From Lactarius indigo (lineage: Eukaryota > Basidiomycota > Agaricomycetes > Russulales > Russulaceae), in NCBI GenBank assembly GCA_025766275.1, contig JAFKAC010000003.1:372001-436000 (forward strand): a stretch of 64,000 bases of DNA. Reading direction: 5' to 3'. The notes below the pieces were generated by a model that saw only the letters and a list, made by a program, of their open reading frames with translations, ran no database searches and was not told the DNA's origin. The position numbers were made by a program, and so were the translations under genes. Positions 11,291-23,391 of the stretch are shown here, piece by piece (positions within the stretch are counted from its first letter, which is position 1; the number at the start of each line of letters is the position of its first letter).

Positions 11291-14200
11291 TCAATGCAGT
11301 GAAAAGGGCGTAGAAAGCAAGTCCGGTGAGGTATACAGATTATTGTGTGGAGGTACTCGTTGGGGGCGGCGCATGTAAGGAGCGATTATCAATCGAAATG
11401 CCTTTAAGTTCGGTACACAGTCAATACCTGTTCGTGACTGATGACTGAAGGCCTTACTTTTAGTTTGATTAGACGTTTTATAAATACCAATCAGTCGGTG
11501 ACTAAGCTCGAACATGTCGTTGCGAAGGGAGATGATGATAAACTGGGCGTTCTTCGTCCGGTCTTTGATATAGTTCGCGACGATGGAGACATTACGAAAA
11601 TCTAGGGCGGCATCGATCTCATCCATGAAGTAAAGCGGCGTTGGCTGTGTGAGACTGTCAGGCTTTACGTGCGGGGGAAGGTGCACCCCACGTACTTTGA
11701 ATACGTGTAGTGCGAAGACGAGTGCTAAGGAACTGAGAGTCTGCATTGGTGGCGATGTCAAAAAATGAGGGCATTATAAAACAGATGCTGGGGTACCTTT
11801 TCGCCTCCTGACAGGTTGGAGATATTTCTCCAGCTCTTCTTGGGCGGCATAACGCTGAAGATGATACCCTCGGAAAATGGGTCCATGCTATCAACGAGTT
11901 CCAATTCAGCATTTCCTCCAAGCGTGATCATCTGTTCAACACAATATTCAGTAGCAGTAGTGGCGGAAATAAGATGCCATTGACCTGGTACATCTCCTTG
12001 AGTTTGAGCGAGATAGTACTGAACCCGGCCATGAACTCGTCGAGCCGCTGTTTCCGCAACGAGTCGTATTTCTGCTTCTCAGCATCACGGAGGGCAGTCG
12101 TCTCGTCGAGGTCCTTTGCACGACGTAAGAATTCTTCTTCGCGCTTCTGATACTCTTTCAGGACGGCCGTATTTGGCTTACTCCTTTTCAGTTGTTCTGA
12201 CAACATGACATTAATGGGTTAAACTTGCGTGCCGAAGACAAACCCACCATCAAGAAGTTGGACGTCGGCGAGAAGTTCACGTTGGTTCAGTCTAGAGAGT
12301 TCAGCAGCGCTGTAGATGTGCAATTCATTTGAGGGTGTCTTGTGGGGCTGGCGCGCCTTCTTGGCAGGTTCCGGATCCTCTCCTTCGGTCTTTACAATAG
12401 GGTCGACATTGCTCTCCCCTTTGTCGCGCTTAGCTGACGAGCCCGGACCGTCTTTCCCGTTTTCTCCTTCGTCTTCCTCGTCGTCCTCATCACTACCAGC
12501 ATGTAAGAAAGGAAAGACAAACAGAACGTCAGGCTTACTCAACGTCTTCCAGACGTAGCTTGTCGTGCTCTGCTTGTGCTCTGTCCATCGTGCTCCTATT
12601 CTCCTTCAGCTCGGTCTTTTTATCATTGAGCTTCTGCGTGAGTTCCACCTTACGGATGATTAGATAACGGTACTCTGTCAAGAGGTAGAATATCGTACCT
12701 CCTTCGCGCGGAATGCTTGGATCTCCTCCGTCTTTTCGTCGAGTTCCGCCTTCAAGTTCTCCAAATCGTCTTTCGAGTTCTCTACCTCGGCTTGCGCTGC
12801 TTCGACCTTCGCTCGGATGTCGGCAACGTAATCTTTGACCTCCTGTAGCGACTCGCTCAGCTTCTCGAGTTCAGTTTCGACATCTTTCAAGCTTTTCCGG
12901 TTACTGGCAACGGTGCTCTCGAACTTGACCGAGTCTTTCTCTGCTTTGGCCATGGCTACCTCTGCTTTGGTGATCTCTTCGTTCGCAATGTTGATGTGTA
13001 GCTTCAAACCATCGACTTTTGACTTCTGCGCAAGCAACCGAGAACCGCCGATATCGAGAATCTTCTTCTCGAGAACCTTGATAGCTCCTTCGATCGTACT
13101 TGAATGTGACTGCAGCCTCTCGAGCTCACTCTGAGCGGTAGCAACCTCACGCTCTAGGAGCGCAATACGAGAGAGATCACCCGCATCTGGCTTGCTCTGC
13201 GTCCTAAGTTGGCTCAAGCCTTAGCATGTCGTGAACTACAGAGAGTGAAACAGTGCTCACTTGAGGTCGCGAACCCGCTTTTCGGCTTCTGTGACGCGCT
13301 TCCCAGCGTTTTGGATATCGAGATTGACCTTTTCGATCTCTAGGTTGATCTGCGGCCCAGATTTTCCGACGGCCTCCAGCTCCGATTCAGCTGCCCGAAG
13401 TTCTTCCGTGGCCGCTGTGAGCTGCGCGGTAGCGGCTTCGCTGTCCTGTTCGTACTTCCGCAGCACGTCAGGCGGAACTGCATCGGCGGCAAGTTTCGAG
13501 CTCATTCCACCGCCTCTGGGCTTTGCCCCGCCGCCGGACATTGTGCCAGAAGAATCGATGAGCTCGCCCGCGAGAGTGACGACTCGCCACCTGCGCGCAC
13601 CGAACGCTATGCGATTTGCTTGGGCAAGATCCTGAGCGACCAACGTATCACGCAGCGCTTTGTAGAATGCATGAGCAAACCGCGGTTCCTTCGGCTTGAC
13701 GAGGTCGAATAGGCGTGGGACGTTCTCTGGAGTCTGGATGGACCTCATGCCGTTTGTCTCGTCGATCTTCTCGAGCACAAGGAAATTTGCGCGTCCAACG
13801 TTCTGTTTTCGGAGGTATTCGATACAGGCTTGACCCTGCTGTACCGTGTCCACGACCATGTTGTTGAGGGAACCACATGCAGTTGTAATTGCCACGTCAT
13901 ATTTGTCAGGGATAGTCCCAAGACTCCCAAGTCGACCCTGCTCTGTGACATGAGGTTCGCTCGAAACTTCCACATAGTACTTACGTGAAATCCGTTGACC
14001 CGACCTGAGTTCCTCAAGCGTGTCAAACTATCCAAGACCTTGTTCTGGGAGGTGCTTGCGGCTTGTGACGCTTTCGCTTCCTCAATACGTTGCCTCCTTG
14101 AAGATGCTTGAGCACGGAGCTGGTTTACGCGGATGGTCAAGTCCTACGCATAATGAGCCTCGTAATAGTCGTTTGTGGTAAATTGAAGATCATACCTGGA

Positions 14201-17051
14201 CTCTCTGCTTTACGGCTATCGTTTCTTGTTGAAGAGACTGCTTCCTATCCTTGAGATTTCCGAGTTCTCCGACCTTAACACATAGTTAGAAAGCGAACAA
14301 TATAGTTAGACCAAGAAACATACCTTGGCCTTCTGGTCGCTCTTGACCGTTTCAAGCGCCTCTTGTGCCTCCGCGCTCGCTTGTTTGACCGCCTCAGCCT
14401 TTTTAACCAGCATGTCGCGCTCGCTTGTCTTGACGTCAACCTCGGCTTGTTTTTGGTTGATCTTAGCTTTCCAAGGCTGGAGCTCTTTCTGCTTTTGCTC
14501 GATCTGGTCATGAAATACCTGGGTCTTATCTGCGGGACCAATGAGTACAAGAATGTTCAAGGATAAGAAATCCAATGCCTTTGAGACTGTCGCGGATGCC
14601 CTCTAACACCTTTTCCTCCCGCTGTAACTCTTCCTCGTACTGGTCGGCTTTCTTCTTCTCGTTCTTCATTTTTGTGGTGTTATCTTGAATGGAGCGGAGG
14701 GCGTCATTACGAGCGTTCTCGTCCTGCAACACAAACCGGTCAGCTGGTACGACACGCCGGACGGACAATGGCGCCGAAAAACCATACGTCTTGCAACGAT
14801 TTCTTGAGTTTCTTAGCCTTACTATTGGCGTGCTTACGCTTCTCCTCCAGACCCACTTCCTGCTTCTCGTATGCCGCCATCTCTTTGAGCGCTTCAGCAG
14901 CAGCAGCTTTGACTTCCTGTACACGACCACGCGATCTTGTTAAGGGCTATCGTAAAGACACGTATAACGTACCTCATATATTTGTACACGTTCCGTGTAA
15001 TGCTTCTCGAGCGACTCTAGATGCGCGATGTCATCCTTATTACGTTCACGTTCGTCACTAAGTTCCTTTTCGATCTGAGCCTAGAAGTCGGATTCAATAT
15101 TGGGTCCCGTGTTACCGACGAGAGACCACGTACAAATTCTTGCTTGGCTTCCTTCTCGTTCACAAGACACCGCCAAATGTAGAACTGGTATAAAGTTGAC
15201 TGGGCGCGTACATGGTCGTTCTGTAGGCGTAGATAGTTTTCTGCCTCGCGCTTTTCTTTCTCGAGTGCGTTCTTCTCACGCTCGACGAGTCGTAGACGAC
15301 TCAGCTTCTCTGTACGGTCCTCCGTTAGGCGTTCCATCTCAACGAGAGCTGTGTCGATCGGTTCCTTATACTGTGAGGTGCCAATTATGTCTTCGAGATA
15401 CTCGAGTAAGCCATCTTCGTGTTCCGACGGCGCCTTCGGCTTCATCTGGGCAATAGATTCCACTTCGCCCTGTCATGGGGTAAGGTAGATCATGGACAAA
15501 GCCGTGCTGACTCACCTGGAGAATAAGAAAGCGATTGTGATCAAGGTCAATACCACGACCCTTAAGAAGGGTTTGAACTTCTTTGTAGTTGCTCGCTCGC
15601 CCGTTGATAGTGTACTTGCTGGTATTGTTCTTGTACGCGGTACGAGTGACAGCCAAAGTGGAGTTCGGAACAACAGTAAATGCATCGGGGCCAGGCTGAA
15701 TTGACAAAGGTCGACGCGTGCCGGATGTATGACATAAATGGACGTACGAGATCGATGATTTCACGGAAGTGAACCTCTACACTGCACTCTTGCAGATCAG
15801 GGTGTTCAGCGGAGTTGTGTATGAGCTCGGAGAGTTTTCCTTGTCGCATCTTGGTAGCACGGTATCCAAACACGAAGAGCAGTGCATCGATGGTGTTGGA
15901 CTTCCCAGAGCCATTGGGCCCGACAATTGCAGAGAAAGACTGCCTGAAATTAGCGTCGATGCAGTAACGGAACGGAAACAACACACCTTATGAAAAGGCC
16001 CAATTTCCTGACGGCCAGCATAGCTTTTAAAGTTCACAAGCACCAGTTTATGGATCACGAGTCGAGGATAGGGTCCTTTGGGATCTTCCACTGGAGGGGG
16101 CGCATGTCTTGCCTTTACGGGAGAGATTGGTAGGTCGTCAAGGAGAGATTTTTCCTCTTCGTGGACCAGGGGTGTCGTGGGCGGTAACTTCTTCGGGCTA
16201 GGGGCAGGCGTAGATATCTCAGCTGACAGCACCGGTTCCCCATTACTGGTGTGCGAAGCGACCTTGGTCTTCTCGTCAAGGTGTGGATCGGCGATGAAAT
16301 CTTCGTCCTCGGCGGATCGAGAAGGTGTTAAGGATTTCACCTTTCTAGAAGACGATTTAGTTGTCCTTCGTTTAGAGGCGGTTGGGGTTTTGTCCTCTTC
16401 GCCACCATCGTCATCAATATTCTCTAAAGAAGACTCGTCCTGAGGCTCAGCTTTGACACTCACAACGGTCGACCTAGATGGACGTCCGCCACGTCCGGGA
16501 AGTAGGTGGTTTCATGGAAGCATTTTGTCCAGAAGAATGAGGACGAGTCGGCTTTACTGGGACCTGTTCTTCGGTACCATCTTCATCGTCACCTGTGTCG
16601 GGAATGATCTGGTCCTTGCTAGTCCTGCCACTAACAGAAGATGCGGTGGATATGGCAGCTGCTTTCGAGTCCGGGGCCGGATAATAGGCTTTACGTCCTC
16701 TTCGTCCTCTTCGTGAACGTCCTCTAGTTCGTGCGAGGGGCGGGACTTCTTCGTCGGATGGGATGGCTCTCCGTCGTCATCCTCATCATCGGATCCCTGC
16801 ACTTTGCGCAGAACACTTTTCGACCTGGAGGAAGTGCGTGATGTTGTCACAGGAGGGGGTGGCTTGGAAGACGATGAACGACGCGTGGTGCGTGACGAGG
16901 GCTTGACCTCTTTCTCGGGCTCTTCGCTATCTGCGTTGTCGCCACTAGATCGCTTCCGTTTGGAAGGGGGAGCTGAGCGTTGTGGGGGAGGTTGATTCTC
17001 TGGTTCTACTGATAATCTGGAAGAAGACCGTGTAGAACGACGAGGAGGCAT
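11291..17051 (-). CDS. SMC4: SMC4, condensin complex ATPase subunit
   Basis: SMC4 pairs with SMC2 in condensin and drives mitotic chromosome compaction in the nucleus. The start ATG is 17051-17049. A Ser/Arg/Lys-rich, acidic disordered N-terminus of about 300 residues precedes the head domain. The Walker A motif is GPNGSGKSN near 15920. Two long coiled-coil arms (about 15450-14050 and 13450-11950) flank the hinge, recognisable by GSLGTIPDKYDVAITTACGS near 13900 and MSGGGAKPRGGG near 13530. The C-terminal head has the ABC signature LSGGEK near 11812 and Walker B PLYFMDEIDAALDF near 11625. About fifteen introns splice in frame. I found no two-allele insertion anywhere in it, unlike most neighbours. 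The exact C-terminus after NQTKS (about 11460) is uncertain because a last intron may exist. Transcription diverges from the Tra2-like gene. Confidence 0.93.
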
Positions 17052-17699
17052 CTGTATGCGTCTTGGCCAGATGGAGAGGGTCTGTTGAGGAAGCGAGACG
17101 CGCCGTGTCACGCGTTGGTCACGATCACGAGGTACATGGACCAGGTACCAGGGACGGTGTTGTTGTTGGCTTGGGACTGGGACAAATGTGGAAAAGCCAC
17201 ACTTGAACCGGTACCACGACCAGCCCAAAGACCTTCAACCTCAATCTCAAGTATGGATGACGGTACGTCTTCAGCATCACCGACAACCACCCCCGTGGCG
17301 GCGGCGACATTGGCGACGAGTACTATAGAAACTTCACCACGCCATTTCTCTACTTTCTCTGCTTTTTCGGCTCGCCAACATAAGACAGAAACGGTTCCAG
17401 CATCCCGTTCAGTTCAATGTCGGCGGTCTGTTCTTGGCTTCACGACAACAGTAGTTCTACTTTCTCCGACCCGTCCTTATCCTTTCCTATTTCTTCCTGC
17501 TCTACCGCCTCGTTCATCAGAGAGGAGCGTTGGCAACACCCGGCGCCCGCCATAGCTGTCACATCAGTCAGCCCAATGTTCACCTAATTTCTTCCATCAT
17601 TGTCGTCTCCTCGTCGTTGCTCCTGTTCGCCTCTTACACCGACCACCATGACACAACCTGACCTCCCTTTGTCCCGCATCAGCTTGGCAGTCACAAGAT
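17052..17699. other. divergent promoter region between SMC4 and Tra2-like gene
   Basis: About 650 bases separate the two divergent start codons. A reading frame at 17085-17555 (+) is open but low-complexity, rich in Ser, Thr and Pro, and matches nothing I know. It is more likely shared promoter and 5' leader than a gene. Confidence 0.45.
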
Positions 17700-18643
17700 A
17701 TGGCCCCCACCAATGCACCCATTAGCATTCCCACTGCAGATGTAACCATGGCCAACTGGCACCACGGATAGCCAGGCTTGGGATACCGGGCGCTCACCGG
17801 GCCGCGGTGGTGGCGGTGAACCACCAAGACGTTCAAGCAGGAGTAGGAGCCCCGGACGTGGTAACGGCGATGACCGGAGGTGCGCATTCATCTTATTTTC
17901 CCTCAGTCCCCTCTCAGGTACACTAATTGTTCGGCTAGGAGCGAAGCCGGACAAAACCCTGGTAATAACCTTCACGTCTCTGGGTTGAGTTCACGTGTCG
18001 ACTACGCGTGACCTCGAGGCTGCATTCGCGAAGATTGGCAGGGCAAGTGTAGCGCTTTGTTGTGCTACTACACACTGACCCAACTTTCGCTATCCAGGTT
18101 AAAAAAGCATCCTGTCATGTATGATCCTCATACCCGCGAGTCTCGTGGTTTTGGCTTCGTGACTATGGAATCCGTCGAGGAAGCTGAGGCGGCTGTCACC
18201 GCACTCAATGCTACAGATCTGATGGGCAAAACTATGACTGTGGAAAAGGTACTCCTTCGATTGCTAGTGCCGAGACGAAATTAACCGTCAGTCAGGCTCG
18301 TCGCGGACGTGCCCGCACCCCGACGCCGGGAAGGTATTATGGACCTCCCAAACGCAATGACCGTAAGCTATCTTATCTATGGAGTACTTCCATTTCCTGA
18401 TCTCTTCTTCGTCAGGTGAGCGTTACTACGACCCACGCCCGTATGACTCGCGCTATGCACGTGACCACGACCACGAAGATCGTCGCGGTGGACGTGGCAG
18501 CGGTGGCGGGCGATACGAAGACCGCCCACGCGACTACGACCGTGGTTATCGTGATTATGACAGGGGCCCGCGCGACTACTGACAGAGGGTACGGTCGTGA
18601 GCCACGCGATTACGAACGCCGTCACGACGATAGACGGTACTGA
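17700..18643 (+). CDS. Tra2-like RNA-binding protein (RRM plus Arg/Asp/Tyr-rich tail)
   Basis: Probable nuclear splicing regulator. There are five exons: 17700-17879, 17939-18042, 18098-18248, 18296-18362, 18416-18643. The N-terminus is Arg/Ser-rich (RRSSRSRSPGRGN). One RRM follows: RNP2 is NLHVSGLS and RNP1 is RGFGFVTM. Then comes the linker RRGRARTPTPGRYYGPPKR, typical of Tra2 proteins, and a tail of repeated RDYDRGY-type units. Intron 2 (18043-18097) begins GCAAGT, a GC-AG intron. The frame appears broken at 17756-17757 (AACT, Asn), 18002-18003 (GACT, Asp) and 18579-18580 (TACT, Tyr). All three fit C/T alleles of the same amino acid, and reading them so joins every exon. The start at 17700 is the first ATG in frame with the RS segment; an earlier one is possible. 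Confidence 0.85.
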
Positions 18644-19332
18644 AAGAGTAGTTCAAAAAATGCTATCTAGCGGCCGAATGACATGATTTTTGCTGTGCTG
18701 TCAGTCTACAACTGGTGTTTTTGTGCCTTCCTGCTTTGGTAGTCCCTTGGCGTTTGGAATGCCACTTTGCTTGTACGTGAAGTGGAAATGGCTACCAAAA
18801 CACTGCAACGAACTAAGTTCCTTTCCCGCGCTCGAAAGTTCTAACTCTAGCTTTGAGTTAGCAGTTCGGAAATCTAGCGAGTATTGATGACCCTGTGTCT
18901 CCATCTACTCGGATTAAGTCGTCTCCCTAAGTTGTCTCCCATGTGGCGCCTTCGCACAGATGGCCACATTTGGCGGTCAAGTGTTCATTCTCCACTGCGG
19001 ACAAGGAGCGTGTTCAGCTTCCTTTTGTTGTTCCTACAGTAGATAACACGTACTGTACAAGCGCGTCCCAACTACTGTAACTGGCCGCTGAGTAAGCCTT
19101 CACTCGCTGTATGATAAGATATCAATATCGATCAATGGCGAGAGCTCGCCGGCGACTCTGAGTCTCAGTGATGAAACCCCTCACAGTGGAAGCGAGGTTG
19201 CGCCTATGGTCGTCACAGTCTAGACGACCGACTCCGGAGACCGGGCATGACACCAGTGCAGTCGCGAGGATTGACTCAGGCTCACGGTACTTTGTTACTT
19301 CGTTCGTTAAAGCAAGAAATACATCATAGTTC
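18644..19332. other. intergenic, 0.7 kb
   Basis: Convergent intergenic region between the Tra2-like gene and DUF6697-like copy 2. No coding or structured element was recognised. Confidence 0.5.
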
Positions 19333-20693
19333 CTAACGAGTATAACTTCGGCGGTTTGCCTTTCTCTCTATTATCTTCGCCAGTTTCGTATCGTAACCAA
19401 TGCATTTGATCACCGCGAAATTTAACTTCTTTGCGTGGACCTAGCAGTCAGCCAAGCAATCACGAGCCTGCGTCAAGAACACACCTCATGACCGTGATCG
19501 AAAGAAGGGCGAAGTGCATTGGCCAAGGTCACCACTTCTTCGGACCCTTGAAGGTAATTTCGTTTCCACTCCTCAATCATAGCTGGAGAGAGATTGGAGT
19601 CGGGTCCGAGTCTCTTGCGTAAACCACACCGCGCGTGGATATCGCCCGCTCTTAAACTATAAAGTCGAGTCAACATTTGAGACCGATACTGCGCGACATT
19701 GTTGTGAATCAACCGCCTGGACAAGTGGGACACTTCTCACCTCCTTTGGCAGTGCGTGCCATTCGCCAACCTGAACTTCTTGGTTGGGTATACGGAGCCT
19801 GGTGTAGATGCCACAATACTCGAGGCCGCTTTCTTTCCTCTCCGACAAATCAACAAGGACATGGAACCCCCTATTCTCAAGCAAAGCGGTAGTATCCGAG
19901 TTCGGAAGGAAGAATAGCACCCCTGGTTCCCCAATATGCGCCGGTGCGAATGGTTGTGCCAACTTGCCCGCGCAGATCATGTTTCTTACATAGCCTAGGA
20001 CCCTTCTACCGGTTGGTCGCTCGGCATGCAGACTGCCTCCAAACACATTGGTGAACGTTCTCCAGGCTATCCTGGGAGTCTTTCTGGCCCAGACAGCCTC
20101 CCGCGGTGCCAGCCGGTAATCGCGAAGTCCCGCGGCACCGAAGATCGCGGCGCGGTCATGGCTACGGGCGCTGTTGTCAGCACACAAGGCGGCGATAATG
20201 CCATCGAAAGCCTCTCCATTCTCCAGATGTGCGTGGCGCTCTACCTGGGGCGGTTCCGCCGGGAGATCTGGGAGTGTCAAAGTTCTGTTGGTACAGGGTG
20301 GGTAAGATCTCCGAAGCGCACCACAGTCAAAGCTAACCGTAGTTGGCGCTCACGATCACCGTCGTTTTGCCGTTCCACGAGGCTAGGCTGGTGTGGCTGC
20401 TGTCGCTGAGATGTAGGGCCAGAGAGTTGGCCAGAGGTTGTGGCATTGGCAGGTGCAGACCGGGACGACGAACTGGCGACTACTCGGGGTCGCTGCCCAC
20501 CTGCGAGCTCAGCTCCCGCCTGGCCAACGCCATCACCTAATCGTTCCAGCAGTTTTCGATATTCCTTGGCCCGAAAATCTGCGCAGGCCTTATCTATCTC
20601 GAGGATTCGGTAGCGAATTCCCTTTTCTTGACTGGTGAGAACGTCGTCCTCCGAGTTGTAGTGCGGTTCCGTGCCTACAACTCCTGTGGGCAT
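19333..20693 (-). CDS. DUF6697-like protein, copy 2
   Basis: Unknown function, close paralogue of the next gene upstream on this strand. The start ATG is 20693-20691. The N-terminal exon has a charged helix (IRYRILEIDKACADFRAKEY) and a Ser/Gln/Arg linker. The core exon reads IIAALCADNSARS, TFTNVFGGSLHAERP, FAPAHIGEPGVLFF and YCGIYTRLRIPN. It is followed by SRRLIHNNVAQYRSQML and ARCGLRKRLG. A last exon gives VIKCIGYDTKLAKIIERKA and stops at 19333-19335. An extra base at 19735-19736 (AGAA read as AGA/AAA) explains the frame change at the end of the core. The frame also changes by two near 20280, where I could not decide between an intron and further extra bases. The family order matches copies 1 and 3. 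Confidence 0.6.
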
Positions 20694-22018
20694 GGTTGCA
20701 GTCTCAGATATCAGAGTTGGGGGATGCAAAGAGAAGGTCAGATCGATATAAAAACTTGTCAGCGCCCACCCCACTGATTGAAAATCCCGTAGTTTGCATT
20801 TAAATTGCTGTGACTCACTCAGATACGCACGGCGCAAGCAACAAATCAATAGTGTCGCTTGCGTCGCTTGCTTCTATGCCGTCTACGAAATGACTACGGC
20901 ATTTTTTTCTAGTCCATGACAAAGGCGCTAACTCGGCTCCAAGTTTGAATTATCGGCTTTCGACACGGGGAAGTATACGACCAACTTGTCAAGCCACAGG
21001 ACCTTGAGTCGCCCGGCAAGTTTGCAAGTGGTCTGTTTTTGGCACTTGACACCAATCTATAAGTTTCTCTGACATGACAGCTCCGCTCGCCGACATGCTA
21101 GTGCGGACGCACCTTCAAGTTTGAACACTCATAAGGCCTTCGACAATCTTGCTTGTGCCTCTCGATCTATGTGCCTTATGACTTGCGCATCGATTCATCG
21201 ACACGGACATCTTCCCGCCACTCGTATTATCGACCTCTCAAGCTGGGGCTTATGCGCAAGTGTCTTGGCTGTACAATACGGGACCGTGAGTCAGGCGGAC
21301 ACGATCCTGAAGGACGTGCGTGCGTTCGTCGATGTACTCAAAGTCCTCTGCAACAGAGTTGATTTGCCAGCTTAGAGCCGGCGGGTTGCGGAGAGTTCCG
21401 GAAATATTGTGGCGCGCGTCGAACTGGCGTGCGCACGCGCGCATGCGGTGATCGTCGACCATGGCAACTCCCAGCATGTCGGCAACTGCGCCCGCCGCGA
21501 CTGGTATGTACCCGAACGGGTTTCAAAATCCTTATGACCTCCGAGCTCCGTGACCCATACCCGCAAAACCTATACCCTTGAGGGGTTGTCTCGAGTACAG
21601 GAGCGGGACCTAGTGTTACCTGTGTCGGTCGCTAGGCATGCTCTCTTCCTTTGTTCCTGCTACAGTTTGGAAACAACCTATACGAATACTATGACGCGAT
21701 CCTGATTTACTTGCCGCTACTAGGTTAGGGAGTTACTGAGTCGTAGTCCTCACTCGCCGTTCCGATCGTGCGTTAACTAGTATGAAGGCGCGGCAAGTGG
21801 CGACTATAATCGTCAGGTGAAAATCTGCGGAACTATACCGGCGGGGAGAGATGATAATCGCTAAGCAGGTCAACGGCCAGAGCCCACGGCGACCTCCGCT
21901 ACGTATACCTGCCAGTGTGATGCGTGTGATTTCAATATCGTGGTTGTTTTGACTGCAGCGACCGATGGCAGTACTTCGCTATCTAGTTCATCCGTTTGTT
22001 CAGACACGAAGAAGCACA
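20694..22018. other. intergenic, 1.3 kb
   Basis: This lies between two same-strand DUF6697-like genes. No coding sequence was recognised. An AT-rich TTTTTATATC (reverse strand) lies about 50-60 bases upstream of the copy 2 start and could be its core promoter. Confidence 0.4.
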
Positions 22019-23329
22019 TTACACTCGCCACTGTAAATAAGTTCGGCGATTTGCCTCTCTTTGTATCAACTCGGCCAACTGCATATCGTACCCAACGCAT
22101 CTAATCACCTCAAAACCCAATTTCTGCGAGCTGTCAGCCTAGCAATCGCAAGTAGGTCCGGGCCGAAACCGAGAACACACCTCTGTACCAGAATCGAAGG
22201 CGTCTTGGAGTGCATTGTGCTCCATTACCTCGGAACCTTGACGGTGCTTTTGGATCCACTCCTGAATCTCTGCGGGAGGAGGATCGGAACCCAGTCTCTT
22301 GCGTAAAGTACACCGCGCGTGGACGACGCCCACTTTCGACCTCTGAAGTTGGTTCAACAATTTGTGACGGCACTGGGAAACGTTACTATGACTCAAATGC
22401 CTAGAAAAGGACGTGGAAGTTTTGCTCACTCGAGTCGTGAGTGCGTACCACTCATCGATCTGGCACTTCCATGTAGGGTGTACGGACCTTGGTGTAGATG
22501 CCACAGTACTGGAGCTCGGCCCCTGTGTCTCCGACTGAAGAATAAACAAGTACGTGGAATCTGTCCCTGGTGTCCTCGAGTAAAACTTTTCCCGGAGAAA
22601 AGAGTATTATTCCTGGCTCTCCAATGTACTTCGGTGCGAATGGCTGTGCCACGTTTCCGGCGCAGAGAAAGTTTCCCTTATCATATTCTGGTAGCCTTCT
22701 CCCCATTGGCCTCTCGGAATACGCCCACCCTCCAAACACCCTGGTAAAAGCTTTCCAAGGTATCTTTGGAGTCCGTCCAGCACAGTCAGTCTCCTGAGGT
22801 GCAAGTTGGTAATCGCCAATTTCCGCTGCACTGAAGATAGCGGCGCGGTTACGGGGGCTGTTGTCAGCACACAGGGCAGCGATGATGCCAACAAAAACCC
22901 CTCCATTCTCCGGATCTCCATGGCGCACTACCTCTGGCAGTTCCGGCTGGGGTGTCAATGTCCTGCCAGTACTAGGCGGGTAAGATTTCCGAGACGCACT
23001 GCAGCAAAGACTGACCGTTGTTGGCGCTCACGGCCATCGTCGCCTCGGAGTCGCCGTGCCGTGAGACTGGGCCGCCGCCGCCGAGATGCAGGGCCTGAGG
23101 GTGTGGCAGGTAGTACAGACCTGGAGGAGCTAGCGACAGGTTGTTGCCTATCTTCAAGTTCGGGCTCTGCTGCTGCTACCAAATGAGCAACGCCACCAGT
23201 GAATTGCTCCAGCAATTTCCGATATTCCTCAGACCGCCAAGTCGCACAGTCCCTCTCTATCTCGAGCATTCGGCAGCGTAGGTCCATTTTTTGTCTATCC
23301 AGAGCAATGTCCTCGTGCGATTCCGTCAT
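22019..23329 (-). CDS. DUF6697-like protein, copy 3
   Basis: Unknown function. The start ATG is 23329-23327. It has the same plan as copy 2: N-terminal helix LRCRMLEIERDCATWRSEEY, a Ser/Pro/Arg linker, then IIAALCADNSPRN. The core follows as FTRVFGGWAYSERP, FAPKYIGEPGIILFSPGK and LQYCGIYTKVRTPYMEV. After it come EWYALTTRV, LSHSNVSQCRHKLL, ARCTLRKRLGSDPPPAE and DAFDSGTEV. The final exon VIRCVGYDMQLAELIQREA ends at TAA 22021-22019. The pair of copies 2 and 3 is more similar to each other than to copy 1, which suggests a recent local duplication. The splice between N-terminal and core exons, near 22975-23040, is not settled. Confidence 0.6.
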
Positions 23330-23384
23330 GACTGGAGTCTCGGGGGGTGTGGGAGTGGGCCACCACCGACTACTGAAGCCTTGA

Positions 23385-23391
23385 ATTTATA
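23385..23391 (-). promoter_or_regulatory. possible TATA box of DUF6697-like copy 3
   Basis: TATAAAT on the minus strand, about 56 bases upstream of the copy 3 start codon, in an otherwise GC-balanced stretch. Position and sequence suit a core promoter element, but there is no further support. Confidence 0.3.

Noticed and set aside
18416..18640. Arg/Asp/Tyr repeats at the end of the Tra2-like gene as a DNA repeat element
   Set aside because: They are degenerate codons of a low-complexity protein tail typical of splicing regulators.
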